A stretch of DNA of 64,000 bases from an uncultured Prevotella sp. (GCA_905233245.1 CAJODK010000016.1:1-64000); one strand, 5' to 3'; shown: positions 42,936-52,971, numbered from the stretch's first letter. Notes: generated by a model not told the origin, from the sequence alone. A program made the numbers and translations.

Positions 42936-43202
42936 ATGAGTCGTTCACTTAAAAAAGGTCCATATATCAACGTTTCTCTCGAGAAGAAGATTCTCGCTAT
43001 GAACGAGAGCGGTAAGAAGACTGTCGTAAAGACATGGGCTAGAGCTTCTGTAATTTCACCAGATTTCGTGGGTCATACAGTAGCTGTTCATAACGGTAAT
43101 AAATTCATTCCTGTCTATGTTACGGAGAACATGGTAGGTCACAAGCTCGGTGAGTTTGCTCCTACACGTCGCTTCGGTGGCCATGCTGGCAACAAGAAAT
43201 AA
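42936..43202 (+). CDS. rpsS: 30S ribosomal protein S19
   Basis: Head protein of the 30S subunit that works with S13 near the A site, 88 residues: [18 protein letters not shown] at the start and [18 protein letters not shown] near the end. Standard position after rplB. Confidence 0.97.
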   Translation: MSRSLKKGPYINVSLEKKILAMNESGKKTVVKTWARASVISPDFVGHTVAVHNGNKFIPVYVTENMVGHKLGEFAPTRRFGGHAGNKK

Positions 43203-43241
43203 TGACAGGCACCTAACCATTTAAAAAAGTAAATCCAAAAA

Positions 43242-43643
43242 ATGGGAGCTAGAAAACATATCGCGGCTGAGAAACTTAAGGAAGCTCGCAAGAATCAATA
43301 TTTTGCCAAGCTCATAGGTGTACCATCATCACCACGCAAGATGCGCTACGTAGTAGATATGATTCGTGGCATGGAGGTAAATCGTGCACTTGGCGTGCTC
43401 AGATTCTCTAAGAAGCAGGCTGCTGCTGACGTAGAGAAGCTGCTCCGCTCTGCCATCGCCAACTGGGAGGTCAAGAACGACCGCAAGGCTGAGGATGGTG
43501 AGCTGTATATATCAAAGGTATTCGTAGATGAAGGCGTTACGATGAAGCGCATGCGCCCTGCTCCACAGGGTCGTGGATACCGCATCCGTAAGCGTTCAAA
43601 CCACGTAACACTGTTTGTTGACACCAAAACTAATGATAAATAA
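43242..43643 (+). CDS. rplV: 50S ribosomal protein L22
   Basis: 23S rRNA protein whose beta hairpin reaches into the exit tunnel, 133 residues. Conserved parts are [20 protein letters not shown] and the hairpin [21 protein letters not shown]. It lies between rpsS and rpsC. Confidence 0.97.
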   Translation: MGARKHIAAEKLKEARKNQYFAKLIGVPSSPRKMRYVVDMIRGMEVNRALGVLRFSKKQAAADVEKLLRSAIANWEVKNDRKAEDGELYISKVFVDEGVTMKRMRPAPQGRGYRIRKRSNHVTLFVDTKTNDK

Positions 43644-43651
43644 GGAATAGA

Positions 43652-44383
43652 ATGGGACAGAAAGTTAATCCAATAGCAAACCGCCTCGGCATTGTCCGCG
43701 GTTGGGATTCAAACTGGTTCGGTGGAAAGAACTTCGGAGAAAACCTCGTAGAGGACCAGAAAATCCGTAAGTATCTGAACGAGCGTCTCGCTAAGGCCAG
43801 CGTGTCTCGCATCGTCATCGAGCGCACTTTGAAGCGTGTCACCATCACTATCTGCACAGCCCGTCCGGGTATTGTCATTGGTAAGGGTGGTGAAGAAGTT
43901 GACAAACTCAAGGAAGAGCTGAAGAAGCTCTATAAGAAAGAGGTTCAGATCAACATCTTCGAAATCAAGAAGCCAGACCTCGATGCTAATATCGTAGCAA
44001 ACTCTATCGCTCGCCAGGTAGAGGGCAAGATAGCTTATCGCCGTGCCATCAAGATGGCAATTCAGAACACCATGCGTGCTGGCGCTGAGGGCATCAAGGT
44101 ACAGATCTCTGGTCGTCTGAACGGCGCCGAGATAGCTCGCGCAGAGATGCTGAAGGAGGGTCGTACTCCTCTGCACACTTTCCGCGCAGACATCGATTAC
44201 TGCAAGACAGAAGCTCTCACTAAGGTAGGTATCCTTGGTATCAAGGTATGGATCTGCCGTGGTGAAGTATATGGCAAGAAGGATCTCGCTCCTAACTTCT
44301 CTCAGGAGAGCAAGGGTGCTGGTCGTTCAGCAGGCCGTCAGGGCGGTCGTGGCGGTAACCGTAAGAGAAACAATAACCGTTAA
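43652..44383 (+). CDS. rpsC: 30S ribosomal protein S3
   Basis: mRNA-entry protein of the 30S head, 243 residues. It begins [22 protein letters not shown], has the KH type II motif [16 protein letters not shown], and the C-terminal domain [14 protein letters not shown]. The last 25 residues are a G/R/N-rich basic tail ([16 protein letters not shown]). It starts nine bases after rplV. Confidence 0.98.
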   Translation: MGQKVNPIANRLGIVRGWDSNWFGGKNFGENLVEDQKIRKYLNERLAKASVSRIVIERTLKRVTITICTARPGIVIGKGGEEVDKLKEELKKLYKKEVQINIFEIKKPDLDANIVANSIARQVEGKIAYRRAIKMAIQNTMRAGAEGIKVQISGRLNGAEIARAEMLKEGRTPLHTFRADIDYCKTEALTKVGILGIKVWICRGEVYGKKDLAPNFSQESKGAGRSAGRQGGRGGNRKRNNNR

Positions 44384-44400
44384 AAAAGTAAGAATCTACT

Positions 44401-44829
44401 ATGTTACAGCCAAAAAGAGTAAAATATAGAAGACCGCAGGATGGTCGTGGCAATAAGGGCAACGCACATCGCGGTACACAGCTTGCTTTCGGTTCTTTCG
44501 GCATCAAGACTCTTGAGCCAAAGTGGATCGACAGCCGCCAGATAGAGGCTGCCCGTGTAGCTATCAACCGTTACATGAACCGTGAGGGTCAGGTATGGAT
44601 CCGTATCTTCCCTGACAAACCAATCACTCGCAAGCCTGCTGACGTACGTATGGGTAAAGGTAAGGGTGACCCAGCTGGATGGGTAGCACCTGTAACTCCA
44701 GGACGTATTCTGTTTGAGGTAGAAGGCGTACCTTTTGACACCGCTAAGGAGGCTCTCCGTCTCGGTGCTCAGAAGCTGCCAGTAAAGACAAAGTTTGTTG
44801 TACGTCGTGATTACGATAAAAACGCTTAA
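44401..44829 (+). CDS. rplP: 50S ribosomal protein L16
   Basis: Component near the A-site finger and peptidyl transferase centre, 142 residues: [20 protein letters not shown] at the start, [21 protein letters not shown] in the middle. Standard neighbour of rpsC and rpmC. Confidence 0.98.
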   Translation: MLQPKRVKYRRPQDGRGNKGNAHRGTQLAFGSFGIKTLEPKWIDSRQIEAARVAINRYMNREGQVWIRIFPDKPITRKPADVRMGKGKGDPAGWVAPVTPGRILFEVEGVPFDTAKEALRLGAQKLPVKTKFVVRRDYDKNA

Positions 44830-44832
44830 ACT

Positions 44833-45021
44833 ATGAAGATTAAAGAAGTAAAAGAACTCGAAACCAACGATTTGGTAGAGAAGTTGGAGAATGCAAAGGT
44901 AGCTCTCGAAACTCTGAAGCTCAACCACCAGGTTTCTCCACTTGAGAATCCATCACAGATTAAGGCTGCTCGTCGTGACATCGCACGTATGATGACAGAA
45001 CTCAATTCACGTAATAAATAA
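44833..45021 (+). CDS. rpmC: 50S ribosomal protein L29
   Basis: Small two-helix protein near the exit tunnel, 62 residues: [21 protein letters not shown] and [15 protein letters not shown]. Three bases separate it from rplP. Confidence 0.95.
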   Translation: MKIKEVKELETNDLVEKLENAKVALETLKLNHQVSPLENPSQIKAARRDIARMMTELNSRNK

Positions 45022-45032
45022 TAATGGTCCAT

Positions 45033-45290
45033 ATGGAACAGCGTAATTTAAGAAAAACCAGACAGGGTGTCGTTACCAGTAACAAGATGGATAAGACCAT
45101 TGTTATTGCGTCAAAGTTCAAAGAGAAGCACCCAATCTATGGAAAGTTTGTGCAGAAGACCAAGAAGTATCATGCACATGACGAGAAGAATGAGGCACAG
45201 GTAGGCGATACCGTACTCATCATGGAGACCCGTCCACTCTCTAAGACTAAGAGATGGAGATTAGTTTCAATAATTGAAAAAGCTAAGTAA
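45033..45290 (+). CDS. rpsQ: 30S ribosomal protein S17
   Basis: Primary 16S rRNA-binding protein with an OB fold. From the ATG at 45033 it has 85 residues ([20 protein letters not shown]...), the usual family length. An ATG nine bases upstream (45024) would add MVH and cannot be excluded. The core [12 protein letters not shown] and the end [18 protein letters not shown] are typical. Confidence 0.95.
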   Translation: MEQRNLRKTRQGVVTSNKMDKTIVIASKFKEKHPIYGKFVQKTKKYHAHDEKNEAQVGDTVLIMETRPLSKTKRWRLVSIIEKAK

Positions 45291-45292
45291 AA

Positions 45293-45658
45293 ATGATACA
45301 GGCAGAATCAAGACTTACAGTATGTGATAACAGCGGTGCACGCGAGGCTCTCTGCATCCGTGTTCTTGGTGGTACCAAGCGCCGTTATGCTAGCGTAGGT
45401 GACGTAATTGTCGTAGCTGTCAAGAACGTTATCCCTTCTAGCGACCTGAAGAAAGGTGCAGTATCTAAGGCTCTCATCGTACGTACGAAGAAGGAGATCC
45501 GTCGTGCTGACGGCTCTTACATCCGTTTCGATGACAATGCTTGTGTCCTCCTCAATAACGCTGGTGAACTCCGCGGCAGCCGTATCTTCGGCCCTGTTGC
45601 TCGTGAGCTCCGTGCCGTTAATATGAAGGTCGTTTCTCTCGCACCTGAGGTACTTTAG
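45293..45658 (+). CDS. rplN: 50S ribosomal protein L14
   Basis: Subunit-interface protein of 121 residues: [20 protein letters not shown] at the start, [20 protein letters not shown] near the end. It begins two bases after rpsQ. Confidence 0.98.
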   Translation: MIQAESRLTVCDNSGAREALCIRVLGGTKRRYASVGDVIVVAVKNVIPSSDLKKGAVSKALIVRTKKEIRRADGSYIRFDDNACVLLNNAGELRGSRIFGPVARELRAVNMKVVSLAPEVL

Positions 45659-45689
45659 TTTCTCACACCTTAAAAGAGTATTTAAAACA

Positions 45690-46007
45690 ATGAGTAAGTT
45701 ACATATCAGAAAAGGCGATAACGTAATTGTACTGGCTGGTCGCGACAAAGGCAAGACCGGTAAGGTGCAGAAAGTGCTCGTAGAGGACAACCGCGCTATC
45801 GTAGAGGGCATCAATATGGTTTCTAAGAGCCAGAAGCCCTCAGCACAGAACCCTCAGGGTGGTATTGTAAAGCAGGAGGCTCCTATCCACATCTCAAACC
45901 TGAGCCTCATTGATCCAAAGAGCGGAAAGGCTACTCGCGTGTCTATCAAGCACGAGGGCAAGAACGTTATCCGTATCGCTAAAAAGTCAGGGGAGGAAAT
46001 CAAGTAA
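45690..46007 (+). CDS. rplX: 50S ribosomal protein L24
   Basis: Assembly-initiating 23S rRNA-binding protein with a KOW motif ([22 protein letters not shown]), 105 residues. Its stop codon overlaps the rplE start by one base (TAATG), a coupling signal. Confidence 0.97.
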   Translation: MSKLHIRKGDNVIVLAGRDKGKTGKVQKVLVEDNRAIVEGINMVSKSQKPSAQNPQGGIVKQEAPIHISNLSLIDPKSGKATRVSIKHEGKNVIRIAKKSGEEIK

Positions 46008-46552
46008 TGGATACAGCACAATTAAAGAAAGTATATAAGGAGACTATCGCTCCTGAGCTGAAGAAGCAGTTCAACTACACTTCAGCAATGCAGATTCCTG
46101 AGCTGAAGAAGATTGTTGTCAACATGGGTCTCGGTGACGCTACCCAGGACAAGAAGATTATCGAGGTAGCTATCAATGAGATTACAGCAATCACCGGTCA
46201 GAAGGCCGTTGCTACATACTCAAAGAAGGATATCGCAAACTTCAAGCTCCGTAAGAAGATGCCTATCGGTGTCATGGTAACACTGCGTCGTGAGCGCATG
46301 TACGAATTCCTTGAGAAGCTCGTTCGCGTTGCTCTTCCACGTATCCGTGACTTCAAGGGTATTCAGACAAAGCTCGATGGCCGTGGCAACTACAACCTCG
46401 GTATTCAGGAGCAGATCATATTCCCAGAGATCAACATCGATTCTATCGATCGCATCCAGGGTATGAACATCACCTTCGTAACATCAGCAAAGACCGATGA
46501 AGAGGGCTTCGCACTGCTCAAGGCATTCGGTCTTCCATTCAAGAACGCTTAA
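46007..46552 (+). CDS. rplE: 50S ribosomal protein L5
   Basis: 5S rRNA-binding protein of the central protuberance, 181 residues: [22 protein letters not shown] and [20 protein letters not shown]. It is coupled to rplX by stop-start overlap. Confidence 0.98.
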   Translation: MDTAQLKKVYKETIAPELKKQFNYTSAMQIPELKKIVVNMGLGDATQDKKIIEVAINEITAITGQKAVATYSKKDIANFKLRKKMPIGVMVTLRRERMYEFLEKLVRVALPRIRDFKGIQTKLDGRGNYNLGIQEQIIFPEINIDSIDRIQGMNITFVTSAKTDEEGFALLKAFGLPFKNA

Positions 46553-46567
46553 TAAAGACAAAGCACT

Positions 46568-46870
46568 ATGGCAAAAGAATCAATGAAAGCTCGCGAGGTA
46601 AAGCGCGCAAAACTCGTTGCTCGTTACGCTGAGAAGCGTGCCGCTCTCAAGAAGGTCATCGCTACCTCAGAGGATGCTGCAGAGCGCTACGAGGCAGCAC
46701 GTGCACTTCAGGCTATTCCAAAGAACGCCAATCCTATCCGCCTGCACAACCGTTGCAAGGTGACAGGTCGTCCAAAGGGTTACATCCGCCAGTTCGGCAT
46801 CTCTCGTATTCAGTTCCGTGAGATGGCTTCTGCAGGACTTATCCCAGGCGTTAAGAAGGCAAGCTGGTAA
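46568..46870 (+). CDS. rpsN: 30S ribosomal protein S14 (zinc-free form)
   Basis: 30S head protein of 100 residues. It lacks the CxxC pairs of the short zinc-binding type; the conserved region reads [20 protein letters not shown], as in the long C-minus form. After it the gap to rpsH widens to 69 bases and holds a weak TCGGG/CCCGA hairpin. Confidence 0.96.
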   Translation: MAKESMKAREVKRAKLVARYAEKRAALKKVIATSEDAAERYEAARALQAIPKNANPIRLHNRCKVTGRPKGYIRQFGISRIQFREMASAGLIPGVKKASW

Positions 46871-46939
46871 ACAGAAGCGAAAACTATTTTTATTATTAAT
46901 ATTGTCGGGGAAGTCCCGATCAATTAACAATTCATTTTT

Positions 46940-47335
46940 ATGACAGATCCAATAGCAGATTATCTGACAAGACTCAGAAACGCCATCATGGCTAATCACC
47001 GTGTTGTGGAGGTTCCTGCGTCAAACCTGAAGAAGGAAATCACAAAGATTCTCTTCGAGAAAGGTTACATCTTGAACTACAAGTTCATTGAGGATGGTCC
47101 TCAGGGCGCTATCAAGGTCGCTCTCAAGTACGATCCTATCACAAAGAAGAACGCTATCAAGTGTTTGAAGCGCGTGTCAACTCCCGGTCTTCGTAAGTAC
47201 ACCGGTTACAAGGACATGCCACGAGTTATTAACGGATTGGGCATCGCAATACTGTCCACATCTAAAGGTGTAATGACAGACAAAGAGGCTGCCGAGCAGA
47301 AGATTGGCGGTGAGGTTCTTTGCTATGTTTATTAA
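46940..47335 (+). CDS. rpsH: 30S ribosomal protein S8
   Basis: Central-domain 16S rRNA-binding protein, 131 residues: MTDPIADYLTRLRNAIMANH at the start, GIAILSTSKGVMTDKEA near the end. S8 represses the spc operon in E. coli; the 69-base gap before it with a small hairpin is the only unusual spacing in this part of the cluster. Confidence 0.97.
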   Translation: MTDPIADYLTRLRNAIMANHRVVEVPASNLKKEITKILFEKGYILNYKFIEDGPQGAIKVALKYDPITKKNAIKCLKRVSTPGLRKYTGYKDMPRVINGLGIAILSTSKGVMTDKEAAEQKIGGEVLCYVY

Positions 47336-47337
47336 TT

Positions 47338-47342
47338 GGAGG
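47338..47342 (+). promoter_or_regulatory. Shine-Dalgarno site that sets the rplF start
   Basis: GGAGG ends eight bases before the ATG at 47351. It favours that ATG over a TTG at 47336, which would add five unconserved residues. Confidence 0.75.
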
Positions 47343-47350
47343 ATTACAAT

Positions 47351-47917
47351 ATGTCAAGAATAGGTAAATTGCCAATTAGCATCCCTGCAGGTGTTACAGT
47401 ATCACAGAATGATGGCGTTGTAACCGTAAAGGGACCTAAGGGTGAACTTTCTCAGAAGGTTGACTCTTCTATCATCATGAAGGTTGAAGATAATCAGATT
47501 ACATTCGAGATTGACGAGAACAACCCTGTAAACTACAAGCAGAAGCAGGCTTTCCACGGTCTGTACCGTTCACTTGTAAACAACATGGTTGTAGGTGTCA
47601 GCGAGGGCTACAAGAAGGTGCTCGAGCTCGTAGGTGTAGGTTACCGTGTGTCAAACAAGGGTAACATCATCGAGTTCTCTCTCGGCTATACTCACCCTAT
47701 CATCATCGAACTTCCTAAGGAGGTAAAGGTTGAGACCAAGTCTGAGCGTAACCAGAACCCACTCTTAATCCTCGAGTCATGCGATAAGCAGTTGATTGGA
47801 CTCATCTGTGCAAAGATTCGTTCTTTCCGTAAGCCAGAGCCTTATAAGGGTAAGGGTATCCTGTTCCAGGGCGAGGTTATCCGCAGAAAGTCTGGTAAGT
47901 CAGCTTCAGCTAAGTAA
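47351..47917 (+). CDS. rplF: 50S ribosomal protein L6
   Basis: Protein at the base of the L7/L12 stalk, 188 residues from the ATG at 47351 (MSRIGKLPISIPAGV). The C-terminal signature PEPYKGKGILFQGEVIRRK is intact. The start choice rests on the GGAGG site just upstream and on family N-termini. Confidence 0.97.
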   Translation: MSRIGKLPISIPAGVTVSQNDGVVTVKGPKGELSQKVDSSIIMKVEDNQITFEIDENNPVNYKQKQAFHGLYRSLVNNMVVGVSEGYKKVLELVGVGYRVSNKGNIIEFSLGYTHPIIIELPKEVKVETKSERNQNPLLILESCDKQLIGLICAKIRSFRKPEPYKGKGILFQGEVIRRKSGKSASAK

Positions 47918-47926
47918 ATTACGACT

Positions 47927-48271
47927 ATGACAACAAAGAAAGTAGAAAGACGAATCAAAATCAAGTATAGAGTTCGTAAGAACGTAAATGGCAATGCAGA
48001 GCGTCCACGTCTCAGCGTGTTCCGTTCTAACAAGCAGATTTACGCTCAGGTAATAAATGATGTAACTGGTACCACTCTGGCTTCTGCATCTTCACTCGGT
48101 CTGGAGGCTATGCCAAAGATTGAGCAGGCACAGAAGGTCGGTGCTCTTCTGGCTGAGAAGGCTAAGGCAGCAGGTATTACATCAGTAGTGTTTGACCGTA
48201 ACGGCTACCTCTATCACGGTCGCGTAAAGGCTCTTGCCGACGCAGCTCGTGAGGGTGGTCTTAACTTCTAA
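47927..48271 (+). CDS. rplR: 50S ribosomal protein L18
   Basis: 5S rRNA-binding protein of 114 residues: [29 protein letters not shown] in the basic N-terminal part and [24 protein letters not shown] at the end. Standard place between rplF and rpsE. Confidence 0.97.
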   Translation: MTTKKVERRIKIKYRVRKNVNGNAERPRLSVFRSNKQIYAQVINDVTGTTLASASSLGLEAMPKIEQAQKVGALLAEKAKAAGITSVVFDRNGYLYHGRVKALADAAREGGLNF

Positions 48272-48285
48272 ACGATTATATAGCA

Positions 48286-48792
48286 ATGGATAAAGTAAAA
48301 ATAAACAGTGACGTTGAGTTGAAAGACAAGCTGGTTGCTATCAACCGTGTTACTAAGGTAACAAAGGGTGGTCGCACCTTCACATTCGCTGCTATTGTCG
48401 TTGTAGGTGACGGTAATGGTACTATCGGATGGGGTCTGGGTAAGGCAGGCGAAGTACAGCAGGCAATTGCTAAGGGTACTGAGGCTGCTAAGAAGAATCT
48501 CGTTAAGATTCCAGTAATCAAGGGTACTATCCCTCATGAGGTAGAGGTACGCTTCGGTGGTGCTCAGGTATTCCTGAGACCTGCTGCACAGGGTACAGGA
48601 CTTGTTGCCGGTGGCGCTATGCGTCCAGTGCTCGAGAGCGTTGGTATTACTGACGTGCTCGCTAAGTCAAAGGGTTCTTCTAACCCTCACAACCTCGTAA
48701 AGGCTACCATCAAGGCTCTCTCTGAGATGCGTGATGCCTACACAGTAGCTCACGAGCGTGGAGTATCTATGAGTAAAGTATTTAACGGTTAA
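48286..48792 (+). CDS. rpsE: 30S ribosomal protein S5
   Basis: Translation-accuracy protein at the mRNA entry site, 168 residues: [36 protein letters not shown] and the C-terminal fold [16 protein letters not shown]. Followed closely by rpmD. Confidence 0.98.
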   Translation: MDKVKINSDVELKDKLVAINRVTKVTKGGRTFTFAAIVVVGDGNGTIGWGLGKAGEVQQAIAKGTEAAKKNLVKIPVIKGTIPHEVEVRFGGAQVFLRPAAQGTGLVAGGAMRPVLESVGITDVLAKSKGSSNPHNLVKATIKALSEMRDAYTVAHERGVSMSKVFNG

Positions 48793-48812
48793 TATAATAG
48801 GAGGAATACACA

Positions 48813-48989
48813 ATGGCAACAATAAAAGTAAAGCAGATAAAGAGCCGTATCGGTGCTTCTGCAGACCAGAAGCGTACCCTTCTTGCACTGGGTCTCCGCA
48901 AGATCTCTCAGGTAGTAGAGGTTGAGGACAACCCATCTATCCGTGGTATGATACGTAAGGTGCATCACCTGACAACAGTAGTAGAGTAA
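48813..48989 (+). CDS. rpmD: 50S ribosomal protein L30
   Basis: 58 residues beginning MATIKVKQIKSRIGASADQK, with the conserved TLLALGLRKI and a C-terminus MIRKVHHLTTVVE. It is short but certain from sequence and from its fixed place between rpsE and rplO. A GGAGG site at 48800-48804 precedes the ATG. Confidence 0.96.
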   Translation: MATIKVKQIKSRIGASADQKRTLLALGLRKISQVVEVEDNPSIRGMIRKVHHLTTVVE

Positions 48990-49016
48990 TAACAACCAAA
49001 CTAAAACGACAAGATT

Positions 49017-49463
49017 ATGAAATTGAATAATTTGCAGCCAGCTGCTGGTTCAACCCATTCACGTCGTCGTATCGGTCGTGGTCCTGGTTCAGGTCTCGGC
49101 GGTACCTCTACTCGTGGTCACAAGGGTGCTAAGGCACGTTCTGGTTATAAGAGAAAGATTGGATTCGAAGGTGGTCAGATGCCTCTGCAGCGTCGCGTTC
49201 CTAAGTTCGGATTCAAGAACATCAACCACAAGGAATACTTCGCAGTAAACCTCTCTACCCTGCAGAAGCTTGCAGAGCGTAAGGGTTATGAGAAGATTGG
49301 CATAGCAGAACTGCAGGCAGCAGGTCTCACCAATGGTAAGGAACTCGTTAAGGTTCTCGCCAACGGTAAACTCACCGCTAAGCTGACAGTAGAGGCTAAC
49401 GCTTTCTCTAAGACTGCAGAAGAGGCTATCAAGGCAGCAGGCGGCAACGCTGTTGTACTCTAA
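49017..49463 (+). CDS. rplO: 50S ribosomal protein L15
   Basis: Late-assembly 23S rRNA protein of 148 residues: MKLNNLQPAAGSTHSRRRIG at the start, then GSGLGGTSTRGHKGAKARSG and QRRVPKFGFKN. It precedes secY as in most bacteria. Confidence 0.98.
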   Translation: MKLNNLQPAAGSTHSRRRIGRGPGSGLGGTSTRGHKGAKARSGYKRKIGFEGGQMPLQRRVPKFGFKNINHKEYFAVNLSTLQKLAERKGYEKIGIAELQAAGLTNGKELVKVLANGKLTAKLTVEANAFSKTAEEAIKAAGGNAVVL

Positions 49464-49493
49464 AGAAAACAACGTTTTTTACTCTAAGTAATA

Positions 49494-50834
49494 ATGAAGA
49501 AATTTATAGAGACACTGAAGAATTGCTGGAAGATTGAGGACTTGCGCATGCGACTCCTCATCACAATCCTCTTTGTCGCTATCTACCGCTTCGGTTCTTT
49601 CGTGGTTCTGCCGGGTATCAACCCAGCGAACCTCGAAAAACTGCAGCAGCAGACGGCAGGTGGTTTGATGTCCCTTCTCGATATGTTCTCCGGTGGTGCA
49701 TTCTCCAACGCATCTATCTTTGCGCTCGGTATTATGCCTTACATCTCTGCGTCAATCGTAATGCAGCTCGTAGCTATCGCAGTACCTTCTTTCCAGAAGA
49801 TGCAGCGTGAGGGTGAGAGTGGCCGTAAGAAGATTATGCAATATACCCGCTACCTGACAGTAGCCATATTGCTCTTTCAGGCTCCATCTTACCTCATGAA
49901 CCTTAAGATGCAGTCACCTGGTGCTTTGGCATCTGGTCTGTCATGGTCTGAGTTCATGGTTCCAGCTACGATAATCCTTGCTGCTGGTTCGATGTTCATT
50001 CTCTGGCTGGGTGAGCGCATCACCGACAAGGGCGTAGGCAATGGTATTTCACTCATCATTATGATTGGTATCATCGCTCGTCTGCCACAGTCTTTCTTCC
50101 AGGAAATCAGTAGTCGTCTGACTGCTATCACTGGTGGTGGTCTTATAATGTTCATCGCAGAGATTCTCATCCTGTATGCAGTAATTTGCGCAGCAATACT
50201 TCTCGTACAGGGAACACGCAAGGTACCAGTACAGTACGCTAAGAAGCTCGTTGGCAACACGCAGTACGGCGGTGCTCGTCAGTATATCCCGCTGAAGTTG
50301 TTCGCAGCCAATGTTATGCCTATCATCTTTGCTCAGGCTCTGATGTTCATACCGCTGGCTATCGTGCAGTACAGCAGTGACAACCTCGGTTGGTTCACCC
50401 GCTCTCTGCTCGACAACCGCAGCCTGTTGTATAATGTGGTCTATGTAATGCTCATCGTAGCATTCACATACTTCTATACTGCTATAACTCTGAACCCCAC
50501 ACAGATGGCAGAGGATATGAAGCGAAACAACGGCTTCATCCCTGGCGTTCGTCCAGGTAAGGACACAGCCAACTACATTGAGGAGATTATGTCTCGCTTG
50601 ACATTGCCTGGCTCACTGTTCATAGCCTTCATCGCCATCATGCCTGCACTTGCTGGTCTGCTTAATGTGCAGCAGGGATTCGCACAGTTCTTCGGTGGTA
50701 CATCATTGCTCATCCTTGTGGGTGTAGTAATAGATACACTGCAGCAGATAGAGTCTCACCTGATGATGCGCCACTATGATGGTCTGCTCAATTCAGGTCG
50801 CACGCGTCCACAGCATGGTTTGAGTGCTTATTAA
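49494..50834 (+). CDS. secY: Protein translocase subunit SecY
   Basis: Channel-forming inner-membrane protein of the general secretion system, 446 residues with ten expected membrane helices. Recognisable segments include LPGINPANLEKLQQQ, LDMFSGGAFSNASIFALGIMPYISASI, the cytoplasmic loops with GERITDKGVGNGISLIIM and the C-terminal part GFIPGVRPGKDTANYIEEIM. It exports the several signal-peptide proteins seen in this window. It lies between rplO and map. Confidence 0.98.
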   Translation: MKKFIETLKNCWKIEDLRMRLLITILFVAIYRFGSFVVLPGINPANLEKLQQQTAGGLMSLLDMFSGGAFSNASIFALGIMPYISASIVMQLVAIAVPSFQKMQREGESGRKKIMQYTRYLTVAILLFQAPSYLMNLKMQSPGALASGLSWSEFMVPATIILAAGSMFILWLGERITDKGVGNGISLIIMIGIIARLPQSFFQEISSRLTAITGGGLIMFIAEILILYAVICAAILLVQGTRKVPVQYAKKLVGNTQYGGARQYIPLKLFAANVMPIIFAQALMFIPLAIVQYSSDNLGWFTRSLLDNRSLLYNVVYVMLIVAFTYFYTAITLNPTQMAEDMKRNNGFIPGVRPGKDTANYIEEIMSRLTLPGSLFIAFIAIMPALAGLLNVQQGFAQFFGGTSLLILVGVVIDTLQQIESHLMMRHYDGLLNSGRTRPQHGLSAY

Positions 50835-50848
50835 TTAGTCTTTCGGAA

Positions 50849-51643
50849 GTGGCTATATTTCTAAAGACTGAGGAAGAGATAGAACTAATGCGCGCGGCCA
50901 ATCAACTGGTTGGTCGCACGCTTGGTGAACTCGCCAGGCACATTCAGCCGGGTGTTTCGACTGCAGAGCTCAACAAGATTGCGGACACCTTCATACGAGA
51001 TCATGGTGCAACGCCAACGTTCCTTGGTTTCCCCAATCCCTACGGCAGCGATTTTCCTGCAAGTATCTGTACTTCGGTAAATGAGTGCGTCGTACATGGA
51101 GTGCCAAGAGAAGACCAAATCCTAAAGGAAGGCGATATCATATCCATCGACTGTGGTACGCTGCTCAACGGATATAATGGTGACTCGGCATACACCTTCC
51201 CTGTGGGGGAGATTAGCGATGACGTTCGTCAGTTGCTCCGCACCACTAAGGAGAGTCTCTACGAGGCTATCAAGGTGGCAGTGCACGGCGGTCACGTAGG
51301 CGACATCAGTCAGACCGTACAGGACTATTGCGAGGCACAGGGTTACGGCATCGTCCGCGAACTGACCGGACACGGCATTGGCAAGAAAATGCACGAAGAC
51401 CCTCAGGTACCCAACTACGGCAGACGTGGTAACGGTCCCAAGTTGAAGGAGAATATGTGCATAGCCATCGAACCTATGGTGACACAGGGTGACCGCAAGG
51501 TATGGATGCTGGAGGACAAATGGTCTATCGTAACTCGCGACCAGAAACCAGCTGCTCACTATGAGCACACTATAGCAATCCGCAAGGGCGAGGCAGAGAT
51601 ACTCTCCTCATTCGAAGAAATAGAAAACATTTTCAAGATTTAA
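50849..51643 (+). CDS. map: Methionine aminopeptidase, type I
   Basis: Metalloenzyme that removes N-terminal methionine from nascent proteins, 264 residues. Metal ligands are visible in IDCGTLLNGYNGDSAYTF (two Asp), ELTGHGIGKKMHEDP (His) and IEPMV (Glu), with a final Glu further on. It begins with GTG at 50849 (MAIFLKTEEEIELMR), 14 bases after secY. Its place between secY and infA is standard. Confidence 0.96.
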   Translation: MAIFLKTEEEIELMRAANQLVGRTLGELARHIQPGVSTAELNKIADTFIRDHGATPTFLGFPNPYGSDFPASICTSVNECVVHGVPREDQILKEGDIISIDCGTLLNGYNGDSAYTFPVGEISDDVRQLLRTTKESLYEAIKVAVHGGHVGDISQTVQDYCEAQGYGIVRELTGHGIGKKMHEDPQVPNYGRRGNGPKLKENMCIAIEPMVTQGDRKVWMLEDKWSIVTRDQKPAAHYEHTIAIRKGEAEILSSFEEIENIFKI

Positions 51644-51671
51644 TTAATCAGATACACTATATAATAAAGGT

Positions 51672-51890
51672 ATGGCAAAGCAGTCTGCTATAGAACAGGA
51701 TGGTACCATCATTGAGGCACTGAGCAATGCAATGTTCCGTGTAGAACTCGAGAATGGTGTGCAGATCATAGCTCACATCTCTGGTAAGATGCGCATGCAT
51801 TATATCAAGATTCTCCCTGGCGACAAGGTCAAGGTAGAGATGAGTCCTTATGACCTGACCAAGGGACGTATAAGTTTCCGTTACAAGTAA
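51672..51890 (+). CDS. infA: Translation initiation factor IF-1
   Basis: OB-fold factor that binds the A site of the 30S subunit during initiation, 72 residues: [21 protein letters not shown] and the end [15 protein letters not shown]. Directly upstream of rpmJ. Confidence 0.97.
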   Translation: MAKQSAIEQDGTIIEALSNAMFRVELENGVQIIAHISGKMRMHYIKILPGDKVKVEMSPYDLTKGRISFRYK

Positions 51891-51917
51891 ACAATACAAA
51901 ATCCAAATAATAAGAAG

Positions 51918-52034
51918 ATGAAGACAAGAGCATCATTAAAGAAGCGTACTCCTGACTGCGTTATCGTACGTCGTAAGGGTCGTCTTTTCCTTATCAACAA
52001 GAAAAACCCTAAGTTTAAGCTTCGTCAGGGTTAA
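51918..52034 (+). CDS. rpmJ: 50S ribosomal protein L36 (zinc-free form)
   Basis: 38 residues beginning [20 protein letters not shown] and ending NPKFKLRQG. It has a single cysteine, so the zinc-binding set of the C-plus form is absent. The gene is very short, but its sequence and its position after infA make it certain. Confidence 0.94.
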   Translation: MKTRASLKKRTPDCVIVRRKGRLFLINKKNPKFKLRQG

Positions 52035-52040
52035 AAATTA

Positions 52041-52061
52041 TTAAAAGTTAAAAGTTAACAC
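52041..52061. repeat. Heptanucleotide array (TTAAAAG type, 3 units)
   Basis: TTAAAAG twice and TTAACAC, just after the rpmJ stop and before the internal promoter. Confidence 0.6.
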
Positions 52062-52078
52062 CAAAATGTTAAATAACT

Positions 52079-52108
52079 TTGTGGTGTAGGGGTTTTTATG
52101 TACCTTTG
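52079..52108 (+). promoter_or_regulatory. Internal promoter before rpsM
   Basis: TTG (52079-52081), 19 bases, TACCTTTG (52101-52108). It divides the cluster, so rpsM-rpsK-rpsD-rpoA-rplQ can be transcribed separately, like the alpha operon. Confidence 0.8.
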
Positions 52109-52167
52109 CACCTCAAAATTTTGGCAATTGGTTAATTAACAAGTATTTTTATCATTTTAAAACATTT

Positions 52168-52548
52168 ATGGCAATAAGAATTGTTGGAGTAGATTTGCCC
52201 CAGAACAAGCGTGGCGAAATCGCATTGACCTACATCTATGGTATAGGTCGAAGTAGTTCAGCAAAGATATTGGATAAGGCTGGTGTCAGCCGCGACACGA
52301 AGGTGTGCGATTGGACTGACGACGAGGCTGCCAAGATCCGTGAAATTATCGGTGCTGAATTCAAGGTAGAAGGTGATCTCCGCAGTGAGATTCAGTTGAA
52401 CATCAAGCGCCTGATGGATATTGGTTGCTATCGTGGTGTCCGTCATCGTAATGGTCTTCCTGTTCGTGGTCAGAGCACTAAGAACAATGCTCGTACTCGT
52501 AAGGGTAAGAAGAAGACTGTTGCTAACAAGAAGAAGGCCACTAAGTAA
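52168..52548 (+). CDS. rpsM: 30S ribosomal protein S13
   Basis: 30S head protein contacting the 50S subunit and P-site tRNA, 126 residues: [24 protein letters not shown] at the start, [21 protein letters not shown] near the end. First gene after the internal promoter. Confidence 0.97.
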   Translation: MAIRIVGVDLPQNKRGEIALTYIYGIGRSSSAKILDKAGVSRDTKVCDWTDDEAAKIREIIGAEFKVEGDLRSEIQLNIKRLMDIGCYRGVRHRNGLPVRGQSTKNNARTRKGKKKTVANKKKATK

Positions 52549-52550
52549 AG

Positions 52551-52578
52551 TTTAAAGTTTAACGTTTAAAGTTTAAAG
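52551..52578. repeat. Heptanucleotide array (TTTAAAG type, 4 units)
   Basis: TTTAAAG, TTTAACG, TTTAAAG, TTTAAAG fill the 33-base gap between rpsM and rpsK, leaving no conventional ribosome binding site. Confidence 0.8.
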
Positions 52579-52581
52579 ACA

Positions 52582-52971
52582 ATGGCAAAGAAAGTAGCAA
52601 CAAATAAGAAAAGAAACGTAAAGGTTGACGCTATCGGTCAGCTCCACGTTCACAGTTCTTTCAATAATATCATCGTGAGCCTTGCTAACTCTGAGGGTCA
52701 GGTTATCTCTTGGTCATCAGCAGGTAAGATGGGCTTCCGTGGTTCTAAGAAGAATACTCCTTATGCAGCTCAGATGGCAGCAGAGGATTGCGCTAAGGTA
52801 GCTTATGACCTTGGTCTGCGTAAGGTAAAGGCATACGTTAAGGGTCCAGGTAACGGTCGTGAGAGTGCTATCCGCGCTTGTCACAATAGTGGTATTGAGG
52901 TAATGGAGATTGTTGACGTTACACCACTGCCACACAATGGTTGCCGTCCTCCAAAGCGTCGTCGCGTATAA
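52582..52971 (+). CDS. rpsK: 30S ribosomal protein S11
   Basis: Platform protein of the 30S subunit, 129 residues: [22 protein letters not shown] and the C-terminal end [18 protein letters not shown] heptanucleotide array separates it from rpsM. Confidence 0.98.
   Translation: MAKKVATNKKRNVKVDAIGQLHVHSSFNNIIVSLANSEGQVISWSSAGKMGFRGSKKNTPYAAQMAAEDCAKVAYDLGLRKVKAYVKGPGNGRESAIRACHNSGIEVMEIVDVTPLPHNGCRPPKRRRV

Noticed and set aside
47336-47350. TTG start giving L6 five extra residues
   Set aside because: The GGAGG site and family N-terminus support the ATG at 47351.
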